From: Closterium sp. Naga37s-1
Lineage: Eukaryota; Streptophyta; Zygnematophyceae; Desmidiales; Closteriaceae
Length of the DNA: 64,000 nt
NCBI GenBank assembly: GCA_947471745.1
Contig: CANJKZ010000008.1
Location: 2,644,001-2,708,000, forward strand
Reading direction: 5' to 3'
The position numbers and the translations under genes are program-made. Under the pieces are notes generated by a model that did no database searches, was not told the origin of the DNA, and saw only the letters and a program-made list of their open reading frames with translations. Below, piece by piece: positions 1-10,269 of the stretch. Numbering within the stretch: the first letter of the stretch is position 1; the number at the start of each line of letters is the position of its first letter.

Positions 1-527
1 GCTACGCTGGAGGTCGACTTGCTAAGATGCTAGATTGCATTGCCTTCCTAATGTATTCACTTTTTGCCATTCCATTGTGAGCATTGTTGTTCTCTCTTTT
101 CAATGTGAAACGCTTGCCAATTGTTCCCATCAACACAGCAAGTAGTGAGAACAAGTGCAATGCTACAATCACCCATACAATCCCGTAGCCTCCCACGTAG
201 TCCAGCTACCATTGTAGAGTGACTCTCCGCACCTGCCCTCCTTGCCTCCCGTGCCTGCCTACCGCCCTTGCCGCTCGAGCCGACCCTCGCACCTGAGTCG
301 GTTACGCCGCCGTGCCTACCTCTATTTCTAGAGTTATCGCGGCAGCTATCGTCGTGGCAAAAACGGACGCGACAGCTGCAGTCTTGGCAGCAGCTGGCGC
401 GCAAGCGCGAGCAGCGGTTGCAATCGCTGCTGGCACTCGCTGCGACGGGCCTGCATGACGGGTGTATCATCGAGCGCGCGACGGGGCTGCAACGGGTCCA
501 GCGATGGGGGCGTGTCGGGGGGCACTG
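1..527. other. Flank of LTR element, possible broken coding fragment
   Basis: I recognise no gene here. A reading frame from about 268 to 527 on the plus strand encodes a Gln/Arg/Leu-rich stretch with heptad-like spacing (SRQLSSWQKRTRQLQSWQQ). It is cut by the LTR element that starts at 528. It could be a remnant of an older gene or repeat, or an open frame produced by GC-rich composition. Confidence 0.3.
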
Positions 528-668
528 TGTCAGAATGTGTTATTTGTCTAGTCTGCAGTGGGGTACTCTATAGTGAGTACAGCCCAACTAGGGTTTGCTA
601 TATGTATCCCATTGCTTGCTAGTGAAACCCCTCTTCTGCTGTTCTCATTCCTACTTGCTATCTTGACA
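528..668 (+). repeat. 5' LTR of the short non-autonomous element
   Basis: 141 bp with TG...CA ends, directly followed by the primer-binding site. It matches 1873-2013 except for three substitutions. Confidence 0.9.
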
Positions 669-885
669 TGCTATCAGAGCAGGTCGACCCTTGCGGGTCG
701 ATCCTGTGGATGGGCCCACCCTGTTGCTTCCGCTGCTGTCCTGCCTGTCGCGCGCCCCGGGCGCACGACGTTCTCTGCCTGCCGTGCGCCCGGCGCGCAC
801 GGCGTTTTTTCTTCCCGCCGCGCGCTCGGGGCGCGCGGCGGTTTTCTGCCCGCCACGCGCTCGGGGCGCGTGGCGGTTTCCTGCC

Positions 886-1235
886 CGTCGCGGCGCCCCG
901 GGGGCCCGCGCGCTGTCCCCTCCCGTCGCCCGTCGCGGCGTCCCGGGGGCACGCGCGTCGCCCCCTCCCGTCGCCCGTCGCGGCGCCCCGGGGGCCCGCG
1001 CGCCGCCCTACCCGTCGCCCGTCGCGGCGCCCTGGGGGCCCGCGCGTCGCCCCCCCCCTCCCGTCGCCCGTCGCGGCGCCCTGGGGGCCCGCGCGCCGCC
1101 CTGCCCGTCGCCCGTCGCGGCGCCCTGGGGGCCCGCGCGTCGCCCCCTTTCCCGTCGCCCGTCGCGGCGCCCTGGGGGCCCGCGCGCCGCCCTGCCCGTC
1201 GCCCGTCGCAGTGCCCCAGGGACCCGCGCGCCGCC
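886..1235 (+). repeat. GC-rich tandem repeat inside the LTR element
   Basis: About seven or eight imperfect copies of a 43-50-bp unit built around the phrase CGTCGCGGCGCCCTGGGGGC. The long Arg/Pro/Ala frames on both strands here follow from composition and are not convincing genes. Confidence 0.8.
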
Positions 1236-1872
1236 CCGCTTCTGCTCGCACGCCGCCCCAGCTGCTGCCCGCGTTTCTGCCCCGCGCCGCGCGCGCGCCG
1301 CCTGCGTTGGGGGTGTGGGGGTGGCGGGTATGGGGGATGGGGGTGGCGGGTGTGTGAGCCGTCCCCTGCTCCTCCTTCTCCTCCGTCTCCCACTGCTGTA
1401 GCTGCCGCTGAGGGGGGTGGGTGTGTGGGAGCCGAGGGAGTGGCGCTAGGGGGGTGTCGTGGGAGTGAAGCTAGGGGTGCAGCAAAGGGTGTGTGAAAGG
1501 GGTGTGGGACAGTTGGGGGAGGTTGAACGGAGGTAGCCGTCGTGACGTCAGCAGCGCCAGTAGTCCGGTAGCCCAGCGAGCCTGTTGCGCCAGTCGCCCG
1601 TGGGTCCGATGCTCCAGCCGCTCGTCTTAGCTGCGGAGCCAGTGACTCCAGTAGTCCGGATACCCTTGCTTGTGTCCGGTTGCCACCGTGCGCGCCGCTC
1701 CTGTTGCCCGTGTATCTGCGGCTTCACCCGTCGCCTCCTATGGCCACTCCTCTCACAGTCCCTCCTCCTCCTCACTTGCCCTCTGTGACTGCCTCTAGCT
1801 TTACTTGTGCTTGTGAACTTATTATGCGACTGCATGCTGTGCTGATTATACCCCACTTTGACTAAGGGGGTG

Positions 1873-2013
1873 TGTCAGAATGTGTTATTTGTCTAGTCTG
1901 CAGTGGGGTACTCTATAGTGAGTACAACCTAACTAGGGTTTGCTATATGTATCCCATTGCTTGCTAGTGAAACCCCTCTTCTGCTGTTCTCATTCCTGCT
2001 TGCTATCTTGACA
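1873..2013 (+). repeat. 3' LTR of the short non-autonomous element
   Basis: 141 bp, preceded by the purine tract AAGGGGGTG and followed by the target duplication CACTG at 2014-2018. Confidence 0.9.
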
Positions 2014-2902
2014 CACTGCAGGTCCGTGACGAGGGTCATGATGGGGGCGGCAATGGGGGCGCGACGGTATGTGTGATGGGGCGCTCATGGTGTCATTAGG
2101 CAAGAAGCGAGAGTAATACAGGCAATGACAAGGTAAGGGTAGAAAATAAACAGTTATACAATTATGTATATAAAAAAAAATCTACAAGTTATTGGGCGGA
2201 TCGAATGTGCTATGAGTTGTCAAACAGAGTTGCGCGGAAAACGAATAACGAAGCTTGTGACTAAATGAACTGACGATACAATGAAAGGCACGCGATTATA
2301 TATCTGGGTCAACCTAGCTAGGCGGGAACCTCGGGAACACGAGGTTGGGCGCAGGTTGGGCAAAGGAAAGCCGAAGGCGACGCGAGGTTGCTTCGGCAGC
2401 AAGTAAACCGGCCGAACGTGCACTTCCGAAAGTTGGGGTTGTACGCGGTTGAGTAAACCCCAGTGAGGAAAATGGTTTTTTTTTACAGAATGAACCTTCC
2501 GGCTGCATTCATGGATTAACATGCGTGATATGGGCTGTGGATGTTGCGGGCTTCCAGGAAAGGGGATAAGCTTCGAAGGCGGACGGAGGAAAAACATTTC
2601 CTGCTGGGTTGCATAAAGGAAAACAATAATAAATTATTAAAAGTTGTTGGGCAGGTTTGCATTAATTTGGATCAATCTAGGACGGTCTAAATTTACCCTC
2701 AATGTCCCTCTCAGGGAAAGGCACTTTCACCCCTTGTCCCTATGCTCCAGTGATGACATTTGTTTTTTTTGCACTTTTGTGTATAATTCATTCTAAAAAA
2801 CGTTTAGCATATGTAGGCAAAGTCAAAGTTGTCAAATCGGAGCACTCGTTAGAGCTCATAAAACCTATTTCTACCATCTTCATTCGCAACAACGCCGCCT
2901 TC
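2014..2902. other. Intergenic, no gene recognised
   Basis: Relatively AT-rich sequence with short homopolymer runs. No open frame resembles a known family. Its right end is the target site of the LINE insertion. Confidence 0.5.
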
Positions 2903-3098
2903 GCGAAGGATCTACGAGATTTTTTAAGTTTTTTAAGTTTTATTGATAGGTCGTAACCCATGCATACAGTGTTGGAACAAGAGTGAGTAACCTCAAACCT
3001 AAAAGGCTTGCGCCAGACGGCGCATTCTTGCCCTGCCAGCAAGCAAGTGCAGTATAAACTACACTGGTCCAACACCTCCGTATGTAGAGAGGGCCTCT

Positions 3099-6000
3099 TT
3101 ATGGAGGATGAAAATTTTCGCGTCGAAACCATGACTTGCGTAAATCAGGGTGGAGCGATGGAATGCCCGCCGTGTCAAACTGTAGTAGGCGTCGTTTGAT
3201 ACCTAGCCTGAATCTCGATGCGCTTTTCTTCTGCTTTTTCGCCGAGGCCTTGGACCGTCGTATGAAGAAAATTTTGCACGCCAGAAGGAAGGCGGCGAGT
3301 ACCGTGTGAAGCGTTTGCGGCTCGGGGACCTCAATCTGGTGGTGCACCGCGTCACATCGTTCGTTCCATAGAACTTTAGCAGCTGCCCCCACGAGTAGGC
3401 TCCAGGGCGCGACCTGGCCGGCGGGAGTGGGCGGCGGAAAGAGCGCAAGCTCAGCCGGAAGCGTGATGCCGAGGTGCTCGCGGGCGGAATGCTGAAGAGT
3501 CGTGATGACCGCGGGGGCGTTCCCGCAGTCGTTAAAGATGTGAGTGAGTGTCTCAGGCGTCCCGTCGTTACATCGCGCACAGTTCCGCCCGAGTGGGGTA
3601 AAAGGTACCCTTGTCCCGCATGGTAGCGAACGGATGTAGAGCCGATACAGCACGTCCTTTTGTCGGCTTGGTTGTTCGGTGAGGAAGGGATGTGTAAGTG
3701 ACGGAAGGGACTCGAGTGCTGTCGGCAGGAGCTCATTCCACCGATCAACATGCGTCAGTGTCTTCCTGGTGTAGAGGAGGTTCCGAATGGATGCTAGGGA
3801 CGAACAGTGGTGCAGAAATTCAAGCCTGCTGCCCAGGCCAGCACCAGAGCAGAAGGTGCCCGCCAACCAGCCGTTGCGAACGAAAACAGGGATGACCTCG
3901 TTGATAGGGAGGATGCAGGTTCCTGAAGGGTGCTCGGCAATCCTCATGTTGTTGACGTAAAAGCAGTTGAAACGCGCCGTGTTGTTGGAGAAGACCGCCT
4001 TCGTCTGTAGCACCTGTGACGCCCCGTGTCTGTGGGAAGCCCGAATGGCCCACTCCCCAGCCCCTAGATAGTTAGGAGGTGGTGAGAAGGCGTCGAGGAC
4101 GGGCCACCAAGCCTTGGGAACCGCGTGATAAATGTCCAGGATGACCCTGAGCGCGCCGGGGAATTCTTTTGGTGGGAACTTGGCTTTGATTTCGTCCTCT
4201 TGGAGTTTACGCGATCCTGCAGGCGTGGGAGCGAGGATGTCACCTAGGCGCAGTTCCTTGGTGAGTAGGAATTTCTCGCCTTTGATGCGTCCGAAGGGGC
4301 GTTTATGAGGCCGCACAATCTCGCGGTTGAAAGCGAGGGGTTCGGCCATGAGCACCCATGGTTCGAGCCTTGGAGGGTGAACCGCCGTTGGGAGCTTCAG
4401 GGTAGCAGTGAGTTCTGCCACTGCGCGCGCCGGCGTGCTGTCAGGTAGGAATTTGAGGATGTCTTTATGTGCTAGGAAGCAGTGCAATCCGTACGGTAAA
4501 GAACAGCAGGACCTGGCGATTTCTTCCATGGGAGTTGGGAGGAACCGTCTTGCAGCGCGTTGCACATCAAGCGCCTGCAGATACTTGGAAGGCTCAATTG
4601 CCCCGACTCCCCCATGACGGCGTTTGTTGTATAGGTAGTCTTTGGGGACGAGCCGCGTCCCACGGCCTTGCGCGCGGTATTTGGAGGTGGACAAGAGGTT
4701 CCCAACTGTGATGTCAATTTGTTTTGTGATCCCCTCGGGGGGTGGCTGAAAACGCCCGCCGAAGGCGAATAGGGGGACGAGGCGCTCGGAGCTCAAGGCG
4801 GACCGGCAGGTGACAGTGGCATGGATCTTGGCAAGGTTTGCAGCTGTGGTTTGGATTCTCCCCGTAATTTTGTCCCAGGTGGTGGCTCCTCGGGCGTCGG
4901 ATTGGATATAAATTCCCAAAATGCGCTCGGCAACGTGTGGTTGTCGTACAGGAATGGGGCACGCGGAGGGAACATCATCGGGGGGAACATGGAAGAGCGA
5001 AAGCGAGCACTTAGACCAGCCAGGGTATTCGCCTGAGACCTCCGCAAAGTCTTGGAGGAGACGAATTGCCGTCTGTACCTCGTTGCCTGAGTTCAGAAAG
5101 AGTGACATGTCGTCGACATAGCATGCCGCGAGCCGGCGCTGCGTAGGTGAGAGGGCGAAGCCAGGGAGGGCGATCGAGAGGTGTCGGTGAAGTACCTCGA
5201 TGACGCAGATGAAAAGGAGAGGCGCCAGGGGGCAGCCTTGCCGCACGCCGGTGAGCACGGGGAAAGAGGGGCCCGCCAGGTTGTTAACAAGGACTTGCGT
5301 GCTGGTGCCAGAATGAAGCAGCTTGACCCAAGAGACGAAAGCCTGAGGTAGCCCGAGGTGGGAAAGGCATGTGTAGAGAAAGTCGCGATCTACCATGTCA
5401 TACGTTTTCTTAATGTCGACAGTAACAAGCGCAAGGGGGAGTTGTCTTGTTTCGGCCCATTCGATGAGGTCGAGCGTGTCATTGATGGTGTCACCGATGC
5501 GGCGGCCTTTGATGAACGCCGACTGAGCAGGGTGAATGAGCCTGCGCAGTGTTAACTGCAGCCTCTGGGCAAGGCAAAGTGCGAGCACTTTGTAATCCGA
5601 GTTCATTAAGGTAATAGGTCGAAGGTTTTCGACGAATGCTGAGTCAGCGCGTTTGGGTATGAGAACAGTATGCCCGTGGAGCATTGAGGGTGGCATTGTC
5701 AGCGTTTGATCAATGGCGGTAAAGAGCCGGTGGAGCGCAGGAGCCAGGAGCTCAGAGTGTGCACGGAAAAAATCTCCTGCAAGGCCGTCAGGTCCTGGAG
5801 TTTTACCACGCGAGAGACTCTTCAAGGCTCGTTTGACTTCTTGGAGCGAGATAGGCGCCGCTAACCGTGAAGTCAGAGGTTGTGGGAGGGAGGAAGGGTA
5901 GATATGGTTCCAAAAATTGGGGGAAGGGGAGGTCTTGTCCTGGCCACTGTACAGGGTGGTGTAGAAACTGGTGCAGTGTGCGGACATGGAGTGTAGGTCT

Positions 6001-7259
6001 TGTATTTGTTCGCCGGTCGGAAGAGTGAGGTGAGGAATGAGAGCAGCCTTAATACGTGACGTGAGGCCGCTTAGAAGGGAGGGTAGCCCCATCTCCTTAG
6101 CGCCCTCGACCTTGAGTTTGGCCTTGAGAGCTATGTCGGCGGCTCTGCTGGCAATGTATTTGTCGAACTGTTTGGACGTTTGGTCAAGCTTTGCGCGCGC
6201 GTCGTCGTCTCGTGGAGCACGTGCCAAGGTGAGTTGAAGGTGGCAGATTTCGTTTTGCAGATGGGTGAGCGTGTGTTGGACACGAAGGCGTTCTTCCCGG
6301 GAGTGTTGGCGCAGGAAGAGGCAGAGCCTTTTCTTCCATGGATCCCACTCCGAAGGACGTAGCATGGGTGGGAGGTGTTGGCAGGCTTCTCTGGTGAGTT
6401 TCTGCACGAAGGGTCTGTGTATGAGTGCATGAGGTAGCCTCCAGGCACGTGGGGCACAGTTCGGATTAGTAAAGCCAAGCAGGATTTCCGGATAGCGCGA
6501 GTGATCAGAGACTGTGTGGGCCACAGGTTGGTGTGAAGCTGCAAGAAGTCGAGGGGTCAAAGCGTTGGACAAGTAGATTCTGTCCAAGCGGGAAGAGGGC
6601 GGGTCTGCCGTCGTGCCGCCAGAGCATGAGGATTCAAAAGTGAATTCCGCCGTGTCGGGGTGACGAACACGGAAGGCGTCAGCGAGGTCGTGTTTGTCTA
6701 TGATAGAGGTGAGTAATGCTCCTTCTCGGATTTCTGTGGTGCGAAGTTCACGGTTTCTGTCAATGGGCGCGGTAACAACATTGAAATCACCCATGACCAT
6801 TGTTGCTTGTGTGGCAGAGGCAATGTCAAGTGCGGAGTCAAGCTTGGTTTCCCACCAACGCCTACGCGCAGGCTGGTAGTTAGGGCCGTACACGCAGAAA
6901 CAGCGAAACTGTTCATGGAATAAACGAATATGAGTCATGAGAAACCGACCGTCGTCGGAAGATGAACGGTCAAGGATGGAGATGGCGGGGTGAAAAATCA
7001 GAAGCGCTATGCCTCCTGGGTCAGCGGTGCCGTTGGTGACCGTTGGCGGTGTTTGGGCATAAGCTTTGGGCCGAAATTTACGTATGAGTTTAGAGAAATT
7101 TTTGGTAAGTCGTGTATCAATGAGAACTAAGATATCAGGCATTCTAACAAATGAGGCTCGTAACTCATCCATCTTAAGCAGAGAGTTAAGCCCATTGATA
7201 TTGAGGCAGGAGATGGTGATTGGGACTAACATGGAAACACTTTTAGGCCCCCTGTGCAC
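3099..7259 (-). CDS. LINE ORF2: endonuclease-reverse transcriptase
   Basis: A 1,386-codon uninterrupted frame. The N-terminal ~240 residues match an AP-endonuclease-like (exonuclease-endonuclease-phosphatase) domain, with SCLNINGLN at the start, the MGDFNVV motif and a C-terminal SDHSR motif. The reverse transcriptase domain follows from about residue 490, with GVRQGCPLAPLLF and the catalytic YVDD box near residue 714. The C-terminus has a Cys/His cluster (CARCNDGTPETLTHIFNDC, about residue 1230) typical of plant L1-type elements. It nicks target DNA and primes reverse transcription of the LINE RNA in the nucleus. The true start could be the second Met (about 7232), just after ORF1. The frame looks intact, so this copy may be active unless the copia insertion in its 5' UTR has silenced it. 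Confidence 0.95.
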   Translation of the reverse strand: MHRGPKSVSMLVPITISCLNINGLNSLLKMDELRASFVRMPDILVLIDTRLTKNFSKLIRKFRPKAYAQTPPTVTNGTADPGGIALLIFHPAISILDRSSSDDGRFLMTHIRLFHEQFRCFCVYGPNYQPARRRWWETKLDSALDIASATQATMVMGDFNVVTAPIDRNRELRTTEIREGALLTSIIDKHDLADAFRVRHPDTAEFTFESSCSGGTTADPPSSRLDRIYLSNALTPRLLAASHQPVAHTVSDHSRYPEILLGFTNPNCAPRAWRLPHALIHRPFVQKLTREACQHLPPMLRPSEWDPWKKRLCLFLRQHSREERLRVQHTLTHLQNEICHLQLTLARAPRDDDARAKLDQTSKQFDKYIASRAADIALKAKLKVEGAKEMGLPSLLSGLTSRIKAALIPHLTLPTGEQIQDLHSMSAHCTSFYTTLYSGQDKTSPSPNFWNHIYPSSLPQPLTSRLAAPISLQEVKRALKSLSRGKTPGPDGLAGDFFRAHSELLAPALHRLFTAIDQTLTMPPSMLHGHTVLIPKRADSAFVENLRPITLMNSDYKVLALCLAQRLQLTLRRLIHPAQSAFIKGRRIGDTINDTLDLIEWAETRQLPLALVTVDIKKTYDMVDRDFLYTCLSHLGLPQAFVSWVKLLHSGTSTQVLVNNLAGPSFPVLTGVRQGCPLAPLLFICVIEVLHRHLSIALPGFALSPTQRRLAACYVDDMSLFLNSGNEVQTAIRLLQDFAEVSGEYPGWSKCSLSLFHVPPDDVPSACPIPVRQPHVAERILGIYIQSDARGATTWDKITGRIQTTAANLAKIHATVTCRSALSSERLVPLFAFGGRFQPPPEGITKQIDITVGNLLSTSKYRAQGRGTRLVPKDYLYNKRRHGGVGAIEPSKYLQALDVQRAARRFLPTPMEEIARSCCSLPYGLHCFLAHKDILKFLPDSTPARAVAELTATLKLPTAVHPPRLEPWVLMAEPLAFNREIVRPHKRPFGRIKGEKFLLTKELRLGDILAPTPAGSRKLQEDEIKAKFPPKEFPGALRVILDIYHAVPKAWWPVLDAFSPPPNYLGAGEWAIRASHRHGASQVLQTKAVFSNNTARFNCFYVNNMRIAEHPSGTCILPINEVIPVFVRNGWLAGTFCSGAGLGSRLEFLHHCSSLASIRNLLYTRKTLTHVDRWNELLPTALESLPSLTHPFLTEQPSRQKDVLYRLYIRSLPCGTRVPFTPLGRNCARCNDGTPETLTHIFNDCGNAPAVITTLQHSAREHLGITLPAELALFPPPTPAGQVAPWSLLVGAAAKVLWNERCDAVHHQIEVPEPQTLHTVLAAFLLACKIFFIRRSKASAKKQKKSASRFRLGIKRRLLQFDTAGIPSLHPDLRKSWFRRENFHPP

Positions 7260-7539
7260 CTAGATGCACACATCCACGGGGGCATTGAGAACAGTAAGTG
7301 CGTCCATCCGAGGTTCGAAGGGTATGCCAGAAAGGTAGTGAAGTAACAGATTAACCAGGAGCAATAAAGAGCCTGGGGTTTCGTGTAAGGGAAGTGTTGC
7401 CATAGGAGAACAGGACGGCTATTGCACCAGATGTCCTTATAAGGGGAAGGTTCATCAAGGCCAAAACAGATTTTGTTAAGGGCATGATACAGCCAGCACA
7501 TGGCCATCACCAGCAATCCTAACAGAGCCAGCGCCGGGC

Positions 7540-9202
7540 TCAGACGGCGTGTTGCAACGTACTGAACAGCACACAAGCAGTTGTGGTCTCTTCGCGCTGC
7601 CTCAAATCGTGCGCCTTGATGGGGCCCCAGGTCTCCAGGGCAGTGGTCTGAGTCTCCGTCTGCATGAGCCGAAGCCCGTGGCCAGGGGAGCGGATGTGCG
7701 CAAAGGCACTGTCGAGGGCAGGCCCGCACTCGAAGTCGCATATCGCACAAGTCCACAGTTCGACATCGTCCTCGGAACCGATGTACAGGATCCCGGGGTC
7801 GGCTTTGACAGCCAGAGGCACCAGCGTTTGTCCGAGCAGCTTGGCTGGTTAGCAAGCAGGGCAGGGCATACCGCACAGGGGAGAAGGGGAGAGAAGGGGA
7901 TTTGGCAGACAGGGTCCTACCGCCGCCAACCATAGCGTATGACCTAGGGAGGCTGGGGGGAAGAACCAAATCAGGGACGGGAAGGCTCGGAACATTGCCA
8001 GAACGGTGGCACAGAACAGCAAGGTAAGTGGCAGAACGGTAGTGTGGCACGGAAGCAGACAGCGTGTATTGTGCGTGATCTGAACCGAACCAGAGCATGC
8101 AGTGAACAGCAAAACATGATGGTGACACAGAAGCGCGGCGTAAGGCAGGGACAACCAGATGCGTACCCGTGACGTTCTGCAGTTGCCCGATTGTGATGGT
8201 GTAACGGTTGGGGAGATTCCTGCGGCGCGTCGCCGCAAACCACTGATGGTCACGCGTCCTGTGGTTGCTCGTGCAAATGTCACACGAGTGACATGACAGG
8301 TTGATGATCATCGGCAGCTGAGCGTCCTCAAGCCAGAGTACCGCGGGGATATTTTCGAAGCAAGGATCGTCAGGCTCCGCGACAGGAAGCCCCATCATCT
8401 GGGGCTGCGAGATCTCCTCGTACGGGTCGGTCGTTTTGTGGAAAACGCGGATGTCGGACAGCCACTTCCGCGCATCGTGCGTGCTGCTCGTCGTGAGCAG
8501 CTGGCGAATCGCGCTCACGGAGTACCCGAAGGGGATGTTGCGGATGACCAGGTGAGTTTCACCCCGGGCTTTGGCCGCCGTGAAAGCCGGCTCAGGATCG
8601 TCGTAGAGCTTCAGCTCGACAGAACCACCGTTGTAGTTGAAGGTCATCGGGAATGCTCGGCGGAAGCCCCTGGCGTCATCCCGTGTGGGGAGCTGGAACA
8701 CCAGCTTCGCGTACGCTCGACGGGGGAGTCGGAGGACTTCACCAGGGGAGGACTCGAACGTAGGTACACGGTTAGAGTGCGGGAAGAAGGCAGGACGCAA
8801 ACCAGCGCGAACACGACTGCTGATCTTGTTGCGGTGCACATCAGCTAGGCTATCCGGAAAGATGATGGTGACCAAAGTGAGGGTGTCTCGTACCAGGTTA
8901 TGTACAATCTCTCCGACCACGTCGCGATTGCGGCGCAGCCGCTGGAGGGGGCCAGCCAGCACCTGTGTTGGCGCCGCGCTGGACTCCAGACCGTTGAGGG
9001 TGAAGTCCGGGGCCGCTTCAGGGTCAGCCACCGGGTCCATGACAGGAGCAGGAGCAGGTCGCGCAGACGACGAGGTTTCCCCCGTGCAAATCTTCTTGGC
9101 CTGCGGCATCGATTGTCCCTCGTCCGGCAAGAGGTCGCTCACGGAGGGAACGGTGACTCCGTTGTCGGCCATTACTGCGTCAAAGCCCTGAGTGGTGGCC
9201 AT
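7540..9202 (-). CDS. LINE ORF1: nucleic-acid-binding protein, possibly with an intron
   Basis: The start at 9202 (MATTQGFDAVMADNG) is chosen because an acidic/Pro-rich N-terminus follows, then a conserved-looking central domain with an RRM-like flavour (HLVIRNIPFGYSVSAIRQLL), then a Cys/His cluster (CHSCDICTSNHRTRDH) as in plant LINE ORF1 proteins. It should coat LINE RNA. The frame stays open to 7226, but its last ~310 codons look like the shadow of another frame. That other frame (7844 to 7540) carries a plausible C2H2-type finger (WTCAICDFECG...H). A GT-AG interval at 7845-8166 joins the two parts in phase, so the C-terminus may be reached by splicing. Alternatively a frameshift separates them. 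Confidence 0.7.
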
Positions 9203-9666
9203 GACGGGAGCGACGAAGAAAGGGGAAGTCGAGGGGGGGTAGAAATAGGAAAGATCAGGCGCGAGCAGCCGCGTCGCGGCGTGGGTGAACGGATCCAGAG
9301 GAGCACAGAATACGCGGTGCGCGGTTATGCTGGGAGCGACACCCAAGCAAACTACTTCCCCGAAGGGAGAACGTTGTTTCTCGAGGGAGAACAAGCGTTC
9401 GATGCCAAATGGCAAGACATTGAGGCAAGACCGAAAAATGCGGCTTGGAAGGCACATCATGCAGCCGAACCGCCATACACTGACGTCACACTCGAGCAAA
9501 CCAGTCAGTGCGGGAGACATGGCGCTCATCCATTGAGAGGGAGCTGACGCAGGCGGAGCTTCCTGGCGCCAGCACGTGTCGCCATATTGTAGTTCAGGCA
9601 AACTCGCCATGGCGTGACGGGCGTTTGCCTTCCTCTTCGGGCTTGGCCAGAGGAGAGTCTCATGCT

Positions 9667-10219
9667 TGTTGGAAGGAAACGGTGGTGGGGCGGTGGTATG
9701 CCCCCAACCCACCGAGGGCACTTCGGTGCCTTCGATCCCTTTGACTAGGGATCGGTGGAATGGCACCGATTGACTTCGGGAGACTCACCCTTCGGTGCCA
9801 CGTGGCGGCACCACATTCCAACCTTCAAGTGCAAGGCGAATTCGGTGTGTTCGGTGTGAAATTCGGTGGTCGAATTTCACCCCAACCGAAATGTTACACG
9901 CGGCGCATTCGCGACGCGAGTGTAGCGATGTGATGTTACATGTGCGGTTCGATGTAATGCATTTGCTATAAATCGACCTGCCTTGTATGCATGCTTTATA
10001 CTGAAATCCTGAATCTTCTTGTACATGGTCCATTCGAACCAAAATTCCAGAGAGGTCTATCCTTGCTTCTAAGAGCACTAGCAATCACGTGAACGCCAAT
10101 ATCTCGGCGTATACTTGGGCGATTAACGTGTTTGACGGCTTGTTGGAAAGCCAAGACTGTGCTCTATCGTTTAGTGCAACTTAGAGTTCCTGCAAAGTAG
10201 AGGAGACGCCTCTACAACA
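9667..10219 (+). repeat. 5' LTR of young copia element
   Basis: 553 bp. It contains a TATA-like box (TATAAAT, 9967-9973) that probably sets the retroelement promoter, and an upstream inverted repeat GTGAAATTCG/CGAATTTCAC near 9847. A 99-codon minus-strand open frame present in both LTRs is judged fortuitous. Confidence 0.95.
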
Positions 10220-10269
10220 GTGGTATCAGAGCTGGTCGGTAGAGTCTACGTGCGCGACTTGTAGCAAGC

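Larger units (their letters stand above)
528..2013 (+). mobile_element. Non-autonomous copia-like LTR element (TRIM-like), 1.49 kb, with 5-bp TSD
   Basis: Two 141-bp direct repeats (528-668 and 1873-2013) begin TGTCAG and end TTGACA, and differ at only 3 positions without indels. The flanks carry the 5-bp target duplication CACTG (523-527 and 2014-2018). A primer-binding site resembling initiator tRNA-Met (TGCTATCAGAGC) follows the left LTR, and a purine tract (AAGGGGGTG) precedes the right one. The 1.2-kb interior has no gag or pol and consists mainly of a GC-rich tandem repeat, so the element needs proteins from an autonomous relative. Its LTR shares a core with the short LTRs of the copia copies at 47-64 kb, which makes it probably a deletion derivative of that family. 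Confidence 0.9.

Noticed and set aside
558-1496. Long Arg/Pro-rich frames on both strands of the first LTR element
   Set aside because: They overlap in several registers over a GC-rich tandem repeat and have no recognisable domain; composition keeps them open.
7226-9766. Single 846-codon LINE ORF1 starting at 9766
   Set aside because: The N-terminal part translates the copia LTR and LINE 5' UTR, and the C-terminal part shadows another frame. The start at 9202 fits better.
9785-10084. 99-codon minus-strand frame repeated in both LTRs of the young copia
   Set aside because: It is duplicated only because the LTRs are identical; no similarity or expression signal is visible.
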